A stretch of 64,000 bases of DNA from Cohnella panacarvi Gsoil 349. Lineage in GTDB: Bacteria > Bacillota > Bacilli > Paenibacillales > Paenibacillaceae. The stretch spans positions 4,415,233 to 4,479,232 of the forward strand of contig NZ_KI911563.1 of NCBI RefSeq assembly GCF_000515335.1, written 5' to 3'. Of the stretch, positions 39,481-47,003 are shown piece by piece. The notes beneath the pieces are model-generated. The model had not been told where the DNA came from, did no database searches, and saw nothing but the letters and a program-made list of their open reading frames with translations. The first letter of the stretch is position 1, and the number at the start of each line of letters is the position of its first letter. The translations under genes and the position numbers were made by a program.

Positions 39481-39511
39481 TCCATTCCAATATGTAGGAG
39501 GGAATTAATAA

Positions 39512-40354
39512 ATGATTCGATCTTTTAAGATGAACACTAACAAATGGGTGATCGTCCTCCTGTCTCTTGCGCTTGCCGCCGCATGTTTGTTCAACCCGGT
39601 CTTGCAGTCCAATCGCGCTTCGGCCGCAACGGCAGGCGTCGATATTATCCATGTCGGCCCCGGCCGGCAGTATACGATGCTCGGACAAGTGCCGTGGCCT
39701 TTGCTGGGTCCCGGCGATAAGGTTTATATCCACTGGCAGGAGACTCCATACAGGGAATTGATTTTACTCTCCAGCAAAGGCACGGCCGCAGCGCCGATCG
39801 AAGTGCACGGAGTATCGGACGGTCCCAATGGCGAGAAGCCGATCATCGATGCGAACGGCGGATACTATTCGCTTTATTCTCTCTTTCTGGGACCGCAGTT
39901 CGCTCGCGGCCCGATCAACGTGCAGCGCTCCGGCGGACGGCTGGAGACTTACCGGCCATCCCATATTTGGATCGATAACCTGGAGGTCAGGGGCGGATTG
40001 TGGAACAACCCGTTATCCTGGTATTACGGCACCACCGGCACAATGGATTCTAAATCGGCAGGCATCACGATCGAGGGAGGAGAGCATATCCGAATTACGA
40101 ACTGTACGGTTACGAACAACGGCAATGGCATCTACGTGAATTCCGAGGTTGTCCCTTATGGCGACGGACGATTCTATCCCTCCCGCGACATCACGATAGA
40201 ATCGAACACGATTGTCGGCAACGGCGTCGTCGGCAGTTCCGAGCATCATAACGTCAATGCAACGGCCTATGGGCTCACGGTGCAGAATAACACGACAGGT
40301 CCGCTGCGTCCCGGCGCGCTTGGCAGCGATATCGTCGCGAATTCCCTTGACTGA
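39512..40354 (+). CDS. Truncated secreted beta-helix paralogue
   Basis: This 280-residue protein has a signal peptide (about 1-40, ending NRASAA). It aligns by eye with the first 270 residues of its neighbour: HVGPGRQYTMLGQVPWPLLGPGDKVYIHW against HIGPGQAYETIGAFPWETLGPGDRVYIHW. It stops early in the helix, after YGLTVQNNT, with no later domains and no continuing homology in another frame. It is thus a partial duplicate or decaying copy. Its product could still be secreted. AGGAGGG lies upstream of the ATG. Confidence 0.7.
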   Translation: MIRSFKMNTNKWVIVLLSLALAAACLFNPVLQSNRASAATAGVDIIHVGPGRQYTMLGQVPWPLLGPGDKVYIHWQETPYRELILLSSKGTAAAPIEVHGVSDGPNGEKPIIDANGGYYSLYSLFLGPQFARGPINVQRSGGRLETYRPSHIWIDNLEVRGGLWNNPLSWYYGTTGTMDSKSAGITIEGGEHIRITNCTVTNNGNGIYVNSEVVPYGDGRFYPSRDITIESNTIVGNGVVGSSEHHNVNATAYGLTVQNNTTGPLRPGALGSDIVANSLD

Positions 40355-40509
40355 GCAGAAAGTTCATCCTTTTGTCGTAGTTCTTTCGTCATAATCCGAC
40401 AAAATATTACAACTTTTTTAGGATATTAAAATGGTTTCCTTAGCTGTATGATCGAGATGAAAATACCAAAAAATGTTCATTTTCGAACAAGCGAAGGGAT
40501 GAGTTGCCA

Positions 40510-41328
40510 TTGAAGCGTCTATCCAAGACTAAGTTGTTATTGCTCTCCGCGGCGGTTGTATTCTCGCTGCAACCTGCCACGGTATGGGGAGCGTACGCGA
40601 AGACTCCGGAACAAGCAAAAGAGTATTACATCAAATACTACGACGATTATAAGAATGACGAATTAAAATTGGTCGACCAGTACCGGAAGGCGAACGCCGC
40701 AATCAAGAACAGTACGGTAGACCGCCTGGTGGAGCGGGCGTTCTGGTATATGGAGTACGGCTATATTGTCTACGGTGGCGGGAAAGATTCTTATCTGAAC
40801 TATGGCTTGGCCGACTGCTCCGAGTTCGTATCCCTTGTTTACGGAGATTTCGGCTATTCGATCACGGATGTCGCGAAAGCTTACGATTCGGTAGGCACCA
40901 AGGTAGACGGCGTCTATTCCGCGAAAACGGCGGATGGTAGATATTACGCGCTTGGCGGAGTGGAAAAGCTGAGAATCGGCGATATTCTAACCTGGGCCAA
41001 ACCGGATAAGGCTGGCAATCGAACGGAAATTACCCATGTCGCGATTTATATCGGCGTTTACAATGGCCAGCCTGCTTTCATCGGCACAGTGGATCAGGAC
41101 ACGGGGCGTAACCCGACCGCAATCGGCATCATCAACGATTTGCGTTTTTCGTGGGGAGAGAATTTCAATTCAGCCAGACGTTTGCTACCTTCCATAGCCT
41201 CGTTCTATAACCATCAATTGCCCGATCATAAGCAGCAACCGCCTGTCATTCCTAAGTCGCGCGTACTCGAGCCGACCAAGAAATTATTACTTATCGAGAG
41301 CAGATTACTAAAGCAACTTTCACGGTAG
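40510..41328 (+). CDS. Secreted NlpC/P60-like cysteine peptidase
   Basis: This 272-residue protein starts at a TTG (GAAGGGA upstream; TTG 40504 also open). A signal peptide is at 1-27 (ending VWGAYA). The catalytic Cys is C103 in LADCSEFVSLVYG, and the catalytic His is near 176 in ITHVAIYIG. The spacing and the G-D-I-L-T-W segment between them match NlpC/P60 hydrolases, which cut peptidoglycan stem peptides or related amides. A basic, proline-rich tail follows residue 240. The 40355-40503 gap has a TTTGTCG/CGACAAA inverted pair (40373-40408) of unknown role. Confidence 0.75.
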   Translation: MKRLSKTKLLLLSAAVVFSLQPATVWGAYAKTPEQAKEYYIKYYDDYKNDELKLVDQYRKANAAIKNSTVDRLVERAFWYMEYGYIVYGGGKDSYLNYGLADCSEFVSLVYGDFGYSITDVAKAYDSVGTKVDGVYSAKTADGRYYALGGVEKLRIGDILTWAKPDKAGNRTEITHVAIYIGVYNGQPAFIGTVDQDTGRNPTAIGIINDLRFSWGENFNSARRLLPSIASFYNHQLPDHKQQPPVIPKSRVLEPTKKLLLIESRLLKQLSR

Positions 41329-41336
41329 CGATATGG

Positions 41337-41372
41337 AGGGGCTGATCCATCATGGACAGCCCCTTCATTTTT
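41337..41372 (+). terminator. Terminator of the NlpC/P60-like gene
   Basis: AGGGGCTG (41337-41344) pairs with CAGCCCCT (41357-41364), with an inner TCC/GGA, then TCATTTTT. Confidence 0.85.
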
Positions 41373-41396
41373 GCCTCAAATAGAGGAGGGAAGTTC

Positions 41397-43001
41397 ATGA
41401 AAGCCAAGGTGTTATTGCTTCTTTCATCAGTTATATTCCTATTCGCGGGTTTTGCCTGCGCGTCTTACGAACAGCGGGAGATCGCTTCGGCAGATTCCGA
41501 TTTCTATGAGAAATTCGAATACTATGAGATAAAGACGGAGATCTCGGACTATCGGAAGACGAACGAGACCAAGTGGGATATCACGATGTCTGTTGATTTA
41601 ATCGCACGGCAAGCCATACGGGCCGGAACGGACATTGCTTACACGCTGAACAAGCTGTCCATGGACCGGTATGGCACGTATGAGATCGGAACGGGACGGC
41701 TGGTCGTCAATGCCGGGCTTGAGATAGGAGGAACGTTGCAGCGGGAGCTGACCGTTAACGACCTATCGACAGGTCAATACGAGCTGATCATCCAAGCAAC
41801 GAGCGCGCCGACGGAAAGCGGAAAGATTGGCGGGCGGACGCAGCTCTTGTTCACGGTTACGGAAAGCGGGGTTTCCAAAGGCTGGAGGGACACCTATATT
41901 CCGAGTTATGCTCCCGCGCGAGGCGATAGGGCAAGCAACAAGGGAGAGGGAGAAGTAACCATTAGCGGTTTTGGGACAGGCATCCAGCCTGACTTGGATA
42001 GGCTAGTTATCCTTTCCGATCATGCGTCGGTCATACAGGGCCCCTATCTTTACGGGAATTGGAAGTCATATGACAAAGCCCATCGGAAGAAAACAATCCG
42101 TAACGCAAAAGTGGTCGTAAGGTATTATACGGGGTCGGCGTGGAGAATATTGGGGGAAACGCATACGAACGATAACGGGAATTGGCTTATGAAGTATCCG
42201 GAAGGGCTCAAAACGGCTTGGTGGCAAGTCATCGTGTACACGCAAAGTTCGTTTGCGAACGTGAAGAACGTCAATGACGGAAATCATACATGGCATGCGA
42301 GCGCTCTCTTCAGCAACCGGAGCCCGGGAGAAAATCAAAAGATGGATGCAACGTTGACGGATCATACTGCAGTCAATGACGCGTTTAAAATTTATGACGA
42401 TATCGTGTCCGTTAGAAACCTGTTTCTCCATGCCGGCAAAAGCCCGAAGTCGGCGAACAATGTATTCTACGATTCCGTGATGGACGGTTATGGCCGCCAT
42501 AACAGCGGTTCGGTGTATATCTACAAGAATGCGCCCGACTATAATGTGACCATGCATGAAATCACGCATTTGTATATGTACAATCTGTACCAAGAGATGC
42601 CTGATCATCCGAATTGCTCTCAGCACAATATCTACAAGGTCAGCAGCCAAGGCTGCGCTTGGGTCGAAGGTTGGGCGATTTTTATCCCGGCCTTGTTCAC
42701 CAACGGCATCTTCGAATTCCCGAACGGAGTGGTAGTCGATTTGGAAACGACAACGATCTTCGAGCGCGGGGATATGGTGGAGGGAAGGGTGGCCGGCGCG
42801 CTCTGGGACGTATATGATGATGTCCCCGATGCTCTGGATCATTTCACTGCGCCGTTAGCGGATATCTATAAGGCGATGTGGAGCGGAGGAACGAAACATA
42901 CCTTCCTGGAGTGGTGGGAGGAATGGAAGTCGCTAGGGTATAACGTTGAGGAAGCAAAGTGGAGCCTGAAGGAAAATTCAATCGATTACGAACCGCAATA
43001 A
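41397..43001 (+). CDS. Secreted zinc metalloprotease with HEITH motif
   Basis: This 534-residue protein has a signal or lipoprotein-like N-terminus (LLLLSSVIFLFAGFACAS, an imperfect lipobox). Residues 30-160 look like beta-sandwich domains. The zinc-protease motif HEITH is near residue 387, followed about 35 residues later by WVEGWAIF, which would supply the third ligand Glu of a gluzincin-type protease. Three Cys residues lie between the two motifs. No named family was recognised. GAGGAGG precedes the ATG. A hairpin (AACCAGT...ACTGGCT, 43029-43062) lies behind it. Confidence 0.65.
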   Translation: MKAKVLLLLSSVIFLFAGFACASYEQREIASADSDFYEKFEYYEIKTEISDYRKTNETKWDITMSVDLIARQAIRAGTDIAYTLNKLSMDRYGTYEIGTGRLVVNAGLEIGGTLQRELTVNDLSTGQYELIIQATSAPTESGKIGGRTQLLFTVTESGVSKGWRDTYIPSYAPARGDRASNKGEGEVTISGFGTGIQPDLDRLVILSDHASVIQGPYLYGNWKSYDKAHRKKTIRNAKVVVRYYTGSAWRILGETHTNDNGNWLMKYPEGLKTAWWQVIVYTQSSFANVKNVNDGNHTWHASALFSNRSPGENQKMDATLTDHTAVNDAFKIYDDIVSVRNLFLHAGKSPKSANNVFYDSVMDGYGRHNSGSVYIYKNAPDYNVTMHEITHLYMYNLYQEMPDHPNCSQHNIYKVSSQGCAWVEGWAIFIPALFTNGIFEFPNGVVVDLETTTIFERGDMVEGRVAGALWDVYDDVPDALDHFTAPLADIYKAMWSGGTKHTFLEWWEEWKSLGYNVEEAKWSLKENSIDYEPQ

Positions 43002-43120
43002 TTCCTTTTGTATTCAAGCGACGCGAAACAACCAGTCACCGATTGAATATCGGTAACTGGCTGCTTAGGCTTCAACGAAAGCGGGTTTATATCGTGCAAT
43101 AGAGGAAGCGGTGCAGGGGG

Positions 43121-43507
43121 TCAATCAAAGGAGCTTTGGGTGCAATAGAGGCAACGGCAGCGGTAGAGGACGGAGGTCATCAACAATTTCACCGTCGCCA
43201 TCGAGGCAGTCACCAAATACAGGACTCGCTCGGCCTCCTGTAGCGATCCCCATGACAACAGAAGCTGGGAAATCGCAAACATGGCTACGGCCGCTAACAG
43301 CAGGGCTTTCAGCAGATGCAGGTAACCGATCTGAAAGCCGAGGAATCCTTGATCCAGCCAGCTCATGAACAGGGTTACGACGAGCATGATCAGGAAGCCG
43401 GTCGAAGCCGTAATGGGGGTCAGCTTCTCGAGCGCGATCAAGATTCCTAGCTGGATGAGGAATGAAACGAGGAGAACCTGGATTTCTTTACGTTGCAGCC
43501 ATGGCAT
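43121..43507 (-). CDS. Small four-helix membrane protein
   Basis: This 128-residue protein has four predicted membrane segments (about 9-29, 36-52, 63-85 and 92-112) and a short Cys-rich C-terminus (RCRCLYC). It starts 31 bp behind the matrixin gene, probably in the same operon. No family was recognised, and it could anchor or help export a neighbour. Confidence 0.6.
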   Translation of the reverse strand: MPWLQRKEIQVLLVSFLIQLGILIALEKLTPITASTGFLIMLVVTLFMSWLDQGFLGFQIGYLHLLKALLLAAVAMFAISQLLLSWGSLQEAERVLYLVTASMATVKLLMTSVLYRCRCLYCTQSSFD

Positions 43508-43538
43508 GCGCTACACCGCCTTTCCGAGGGGGAATATG

Positions 43539-44489
43539 TTAACGGCGCATGTCCGGCGGCATTAATTCGTGCTTGCCGAACGACTGACCGGATGCGAGGT
43601 TGGTGAAGATGTGCTCGGGTTGGAAACAATTAAATATGCCTTCGTTCTCGTTGATCGGGTAATAGCCGAAAACGCTTTTCTTCAAGAAAAGGAGGAAGCG
43701 TTGGTCTTTCTTGAGCGGTGTGGAGGCGTCGGAGATGACGCGAACGCCGCCTATTTCGCCGCCTAGCTGGCGCAAGAGGATTTCCGTATTCGTCAAGCGG
43801 TCGTCGCCTTTGAGAACGACTTCCACTTTAAGGCTGCTCGGCGAATAATGGTGGAACGGGTGCTCTCCGAGTTTGACCGGCTTATGATTGTGGGTGATAA
43901 CGCCGATGACGGCGAGATCCGCATGCTTGTACAGCTGATTGATATCGCCGTAGTGATACGCCCAGCTCGGGTGCAAAGAAACCGTCGTGTTGTCGGACGG
44001 AGAGGAAGTCGTCGCGCTGGAGGCCGAGGCGGCATAGATGCTGTTAATCGCCGCGATATCGTCAGAGCCGGGGACGTTGGGGCGTGCCGCTGCTCCTTCG
44101 ACTGTAAACGTGTAAGGGAACATGACCGATGCATTGCTGGTACTGTGATCCAGACCGATGGCATGTCCGAATTCATGCGTCGCGATGCCGTTCACGATGT
44201 CCTGCGTATAGCGGGTTTGCGAGGTGTAGTAGGTGTTGAGAAAGCACTTATTGTCCGTAATAATGCCCGTCGCCGTCGTCCAAGTCGTGTTCGTGATGCC
44301 GTCCCAGGTTACCGTGTTGTCGTTGACATCGTTTGCGACGAAAGTCGTGCTTGCGCCGGCCGTGAATTTGAAGTTAGTGGCCGAATTCCAGTTGCCGGCC
44401 GCCGTTGTCCAGCGAGCCGTCTGCGATCCAGTGTTATTGAAGGTTGCCGAGGAAGTGGCGTATTTCCTTCCGTTAAGCGGAGTGGGCAT
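43539..44489 (-). CDS. Matrixin-type zinc metalloprotease
   Basis: This 316-residue protein starts at the ATG at 44489 (AAAGGAG 8 bp away; a longer start at 44564 is less likely). The metzincin zinc site HEFGHAIGLDH is followed by a Met-turn in NASVMFPYT, the matrixin layout. A C-terminal domain of about 140 residues follows a Ser/Thr/Ala linker and has no recognised family. No signal peptide is visible at either start, so the export route is unclear. Confidence 0.8.
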   Translation of the reverse strand: MPTPLNGRKYATSSATFNNTGSQTARWTTAAGNWNSATNFKFTAGASTTFVANDVNDNTVTWDGITNTTWTTATGIITDNKCFLNTYYTSQTRYTQDIVNGIATHEFGHAIGLDHSTSNASVMFPYTFTVEGAAARPNVPGSDDIAAINSIYAASASSATTSSPSDNTTVSLHPSWAYHYGDINQLYKHADLAVIGVITHNHKPVKLGEHPFHHYSPSSLKVEVVLKGDDRLTNTEILLRQLGGEIGGVRVISDASTPLKKDQRFLLFLKKSVFGYYPINENEGIFNCFQPEHIFTNLASGQSFGKHELMPPDMRR

Positions 44490-44583
44490 AAATTCAGCTC
44501 CTTTGAGGGGGTCGAATGGCGGGGATAGAGCAGGGGCCGCGTGACCGCGAGCCCCTGTCGTCATGATTCGGAGGACAGATCGG

Positions 44584-45198
44584 TTAGACTTGAACGAACT
44601 GGCCGGTGAGACCGTTGTACTTGACAGATACGCTGTTCACGCCGTTGCCGAGCGTAGCCGTGAAGATTTGGCTCGAGACGGACGTCAGAACGAGACCGTC
44701 TTGAACGTTGGATTGCAACAGAATTTGAACCTTCTCAAGCGGCGTGAAGATAGCATTCTGTCCGGCGAGGACCGTTGCCGCGTTGATCGGAGCGGCTTGG
44801 ACGGAATTGCCGTTCACCTTGACGTCCTGGGCCAGACCGAAGGTCAGCTTGCCGTTCGTCGTGTTGATGATTTCGTAGGAATCGGCATCCGTGGAGAGGT
44901 TCGGATTTTTCAAGAACACGCCGGAGCCGAAGTTGTATACGAATCCGTCGACCGCGTCCGTATAGGACGATTTGAGAATGGAAGCGCCATTCTGCACCTG
45001 AGTGGTGGAGGCGTACACGGTGTAGTTTTCTTCCCAGTTCACGTTGTTGATTTCGAAAGGATTGAACGTGACCCAAGCGACCGAGGAGTTGTTGGAAGTG
45101 GTCGAGAACGTTTGCTTGATCAGCGTGACGCTTTGTTTCGCATCGTAAATGTCGAGCAGGTCCTTGTCGTCGAACATAATGTTAAGAGCGTAATTCAT
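44584..45198 (-). CDS. Unknown beta-rich protein
   Basis: This 204-residue protein has alternating hydrophobic strands, few charged residues and no signal peptide. It contains no Cys. It starts MNYALNIMFDDKDLLDIYD with a perfect GGAGGTTG upstream. No family was recognised. Its position between the split sigma genes and the matrixin, all in one direction, suggests a shared regulon; it may be a protease partner or a secreted structural protein. The 45199-45334 gap upstream probably holds its promoter. Confidence 0.6.
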   Translation of the reverse strand: MNYALNIMFDDKDLLDIYDAKQSVTLIKQTFSTTSNNSSVAWVTFNPFEINNVNWEENYTVYASTTQVQNGASILKSSYTDAVDGFVYNFGSGVFLKNPNLSTDADSYEIINTTNGKLTFGLAQDVKVNGNSVQAAPINAATVLAGQNAIFTPLEKVQILLQSNVQDGLVLTSVSSQIFTATLGNGVNSVSVKYNGLTGQFVQV

Positions 45199-45334
45199 GA
45201 GTACAACCTCCGTTGTTATAGGATTCGAGATTCGCCGAAAGCGCCGGTCCCGGGTGCCCTTGCCCCTGCGTCTCTGTCTTAAAGGGAAACTTCGGAGGCA
45301 GGATTACAACCTTTCGGCAAAATTTTTTTTCGAT

Positions 45335-45613
45335 TTATAATTTTCCCTCCACTAATAGTTCGATAAAATACAATAAGATAAACTGTTTGGCCTCGTCCTC
45401 CGGAATCCCTATGTGTTTGGCTTTTCGCGCTAGAATGTCGATATCTTTCTCGAAAAAGGCAAGCAGAGCTTCCAACGCTTCGGAGTCCTTGCGTTTGGCC
45501 AATTCAAGCAGATGGTCTATGGATATAGTTTCTTCGCCAGCAGGGCGAGATGTTTTCGCTTGCTTTTGTTCACGGCCTGCTGGGAAATCTTCAACTCGCA
45601 TGCTACTTCCCAC
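45335..45613 (-). CDS. Sigma region 2-like protein (RsoA/Tn916 Orf8-like)
   Basis: At most 92 residues. The core SIDHLLELAKRKDSEALEALLAFFEKDIDILARKAK resembles the region-2-like/HTH_16 small proteins that pair with region-4 sigma factors, ending in KQFILLYFIELLVEG. It overlaps the upstream sigma gene by 97 bp; the true start may lie inside the overlap but no good start codon was found there. The pairing with the next gene is the main evidence for the call. Confidence 0.6.
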   Translation of the reverse strand: MGSSMRVEDFPAGREQKQAKTSRPAGEETISIDHLLELAKRKDSEALEALLAFFEKDIDILARKAKHIGIPEDEAKQFILLYFIELLVEGKL

Positions 45614-45855
45614 TCCTTAAATCCGTCGAATACGGTTTTCTGAATGATATATTTGGCTTCAGGCGATGGCAGTGAATCGATCAGATCGGATAGGTGAATC
45701 CGGCTTTCGGTTTCATAGCTGTAAGGGAATGGGTCTCTCATCCTATCCAAGAGCGGGCATTCTCGCTTGCGTTTCTTTTTCTCGTGATAGATCATTCGCC
45801 AGAAAATGCGGCGCAGCGCCGTTTTGCCCTTTTGCTCCAATTCCGCGCTCAACAT
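45517..45855 (-). CDS. Sigma-70 region 4-type factor (SigO/Tn916 Orf7-like)
   Basis: This protein has 112 residues from the ATG at 45855 (AAGGGGG upstream; a start at 45930 is also open). The C-terminal half has LIDSLPSPEAKYIIQKTVFDGFKEWEVACELKISQQAVNKSKRKHL, the helix-turn-helix of sigma region 4 that reads the -35 element. There is no region 2 in this protein, but the overlapping downstream gene seems to supply it. That split layout is known from SigO/RsoA of B. subtilis. Likely targets are the adjacent co-directional genes. Confidence 0.7.
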   Translation of the reverse strand: MLSAELEQKGKTALRRIFWRMIYHEKKKRKRECPLLDRMRDPFPYSYETESRIHLSDLIDSLPSPEAKYIIQKTVFDGFKEWEVACELKISQQAVNKSKRKHLALLAKKLYP

Positions 45856-46085
45856 TACAACAAACCCCCTTAAAGTGGAAATTGTTCCCTCATAAGTAAT
45901 TGGAATCACATTAAGTAGATTAACAACCAAAATGATGAAAATAATGTAGAAAATAATTTTTTTAGAACTAAAAAGGTCTAAAAAGGTAAGATTGCACTAG
46001 TTCTTAGGGTCCGAATTTCAAAGGATGCCTGAATAGAGACACCCTCATTGAATCCATTGGAGTAGTCGGATGGATGCGCTAACGT

Positions 46086-46141
46086 GAAAAAACAAAAAAC
46101 CGCAAGACGGTCACTTTGAAAAAAGTGACCGTCTTGCGGTT
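46086..46141 (-). terminator. Strong terminator of the KapD-like gene
   Basis: A 19-bp perfect stem (46141-46123 with 46116-46098) is followed on the minus strand by TTTTGTTTTTT. Apart from this hairpin, the 45856-46204 gap shows only AT-rich sequence, probably the promoter region of the sigma genes. Confidence 0.9.
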
Positions 46142-46204
46142 CGCAGTTCGAAGAGAAGCGGCGGCTCATTGCCCGGATAAGAGGGGCAGAGGCCTCCTGA
46201 TCGA

Positions 46205-46861
46205 TTATTCTTTAGGAAGCAAGTTGGCGAGGCTCGCGAACGGCAGGTTCTCGTAGTGGTCCGTCTTGTATACGACCTCGCTCTCGACCTTCGCTTCGTC
46301 GCTAATTTTATTATGCTTGAATTGCAGCTTGTCGTAGAGCTTCACGAGAATTTGCGCGGTATTCATCGCGTCGTCCAACGCGCGGTGATGGGAGCCCTCG
46401 AACGGGATTTCGAGCATTTCGAGCGCGGGCTTGAGGCCCATCTGCTGATGCTTCTCTAGCTTGTAAATCTTGGATAGCATCTTCTGCAAGTTGTTATGGT
46501 TGACGATCCAGTCGGTCGAAATCTGATTTTGTCGGCATTCTTGCACGAACTGGCGTTGATCGTCCGGTCCCCACGCGCACAAGAAATATTCCTCCGGACC
46601 GATCCATTCGATAAAATGGCGGACAACCTGGGCTAATGTTCCGGCAGCGTTAACGTCATCCTGCTTAATCCCGGTGAACGCCGTCGTATCCGCTGTAAGC
46701 TGCGGCACGACAACCGGCCTGACGAACGATTGAAAAGTCGAGATAATCTGCGGCGCCTCGTCGACTAAACCGACTTTCACGGCCCCGATTTCTATGATTT
46801 CGGCGATCTGCCCTTTCTTGCGTCTCACCGTCATTTCAAGATCGTATACGATAATGGTCAC
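46205..46861 (-). CDS. DEDDh 3'-5' exonuclease (KapD-like)
   Basis: This 218-residue RNase T/DnaQ-fold exonuclease has the DEDDh residues in VYDLEMT, FTGIKQDDV, WGPDDQRQF and HHRALDDAMNTAQI. It resembles KapD, which in B. subtilis inhibits the KinA route to sporulation; the biochemical role is exonuclease by family. GTG 46861 has AGGTG 5 bp upstream; GTG 46870 is also open. It is followed by a strong terminator. Confidence 0.85.
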   Translation of the reverse strand: MTIIVYDLEMTVRRKKGQIAEIIEIGAVKVGLVDEAPQIISTFQSFVRPVVVPQLTADTTAFTGIKQDDVNAAGTLAQVVRHFIEWIGPEEYFLCAWGPDDQRQFVQECRQNQISTDWIVNHNNLQKMLSKIYKLEKHQQMGLKPALEMLEIPFEGSHHRALDDAMNTAQILVKLYDKLQFKHNKISDEAKVESEVVYKTDHYENLPFASLANLLPKE

Positions 46862-46950
46862 TTCATGCACCTCAAGAACAATCGATGGATGGAATACGTA
46901 TCCTTGTTATTATAGACTTCCGAAGTCGTTTTGTCAGGGGATGAACGCAA

Positions 46951-46983
46951 AAAAATAAGAACCCCGAGATCGGGGCTCTTACG
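46951..46983 (-). terminator. Terminator of the MORN-repeat gene
   Basis: On the minus strand TAAGAGCCCCG pairs with CGGGGTTCTTA, followed by TTTTTTTGCG. It lies 20 bp behind the MORN gene. Confidence 0.88.
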
Positions 46984-47003
46984 ATCGGTTTGGATAACGT
47001 TGG

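Noticed and set aside
45199..45334. Riboswitch upstream of the beta-rich protein gene
   Set aside because: GC-rich pairing is possible but no known riboswitch consensus was seen; more likely a promoter region.
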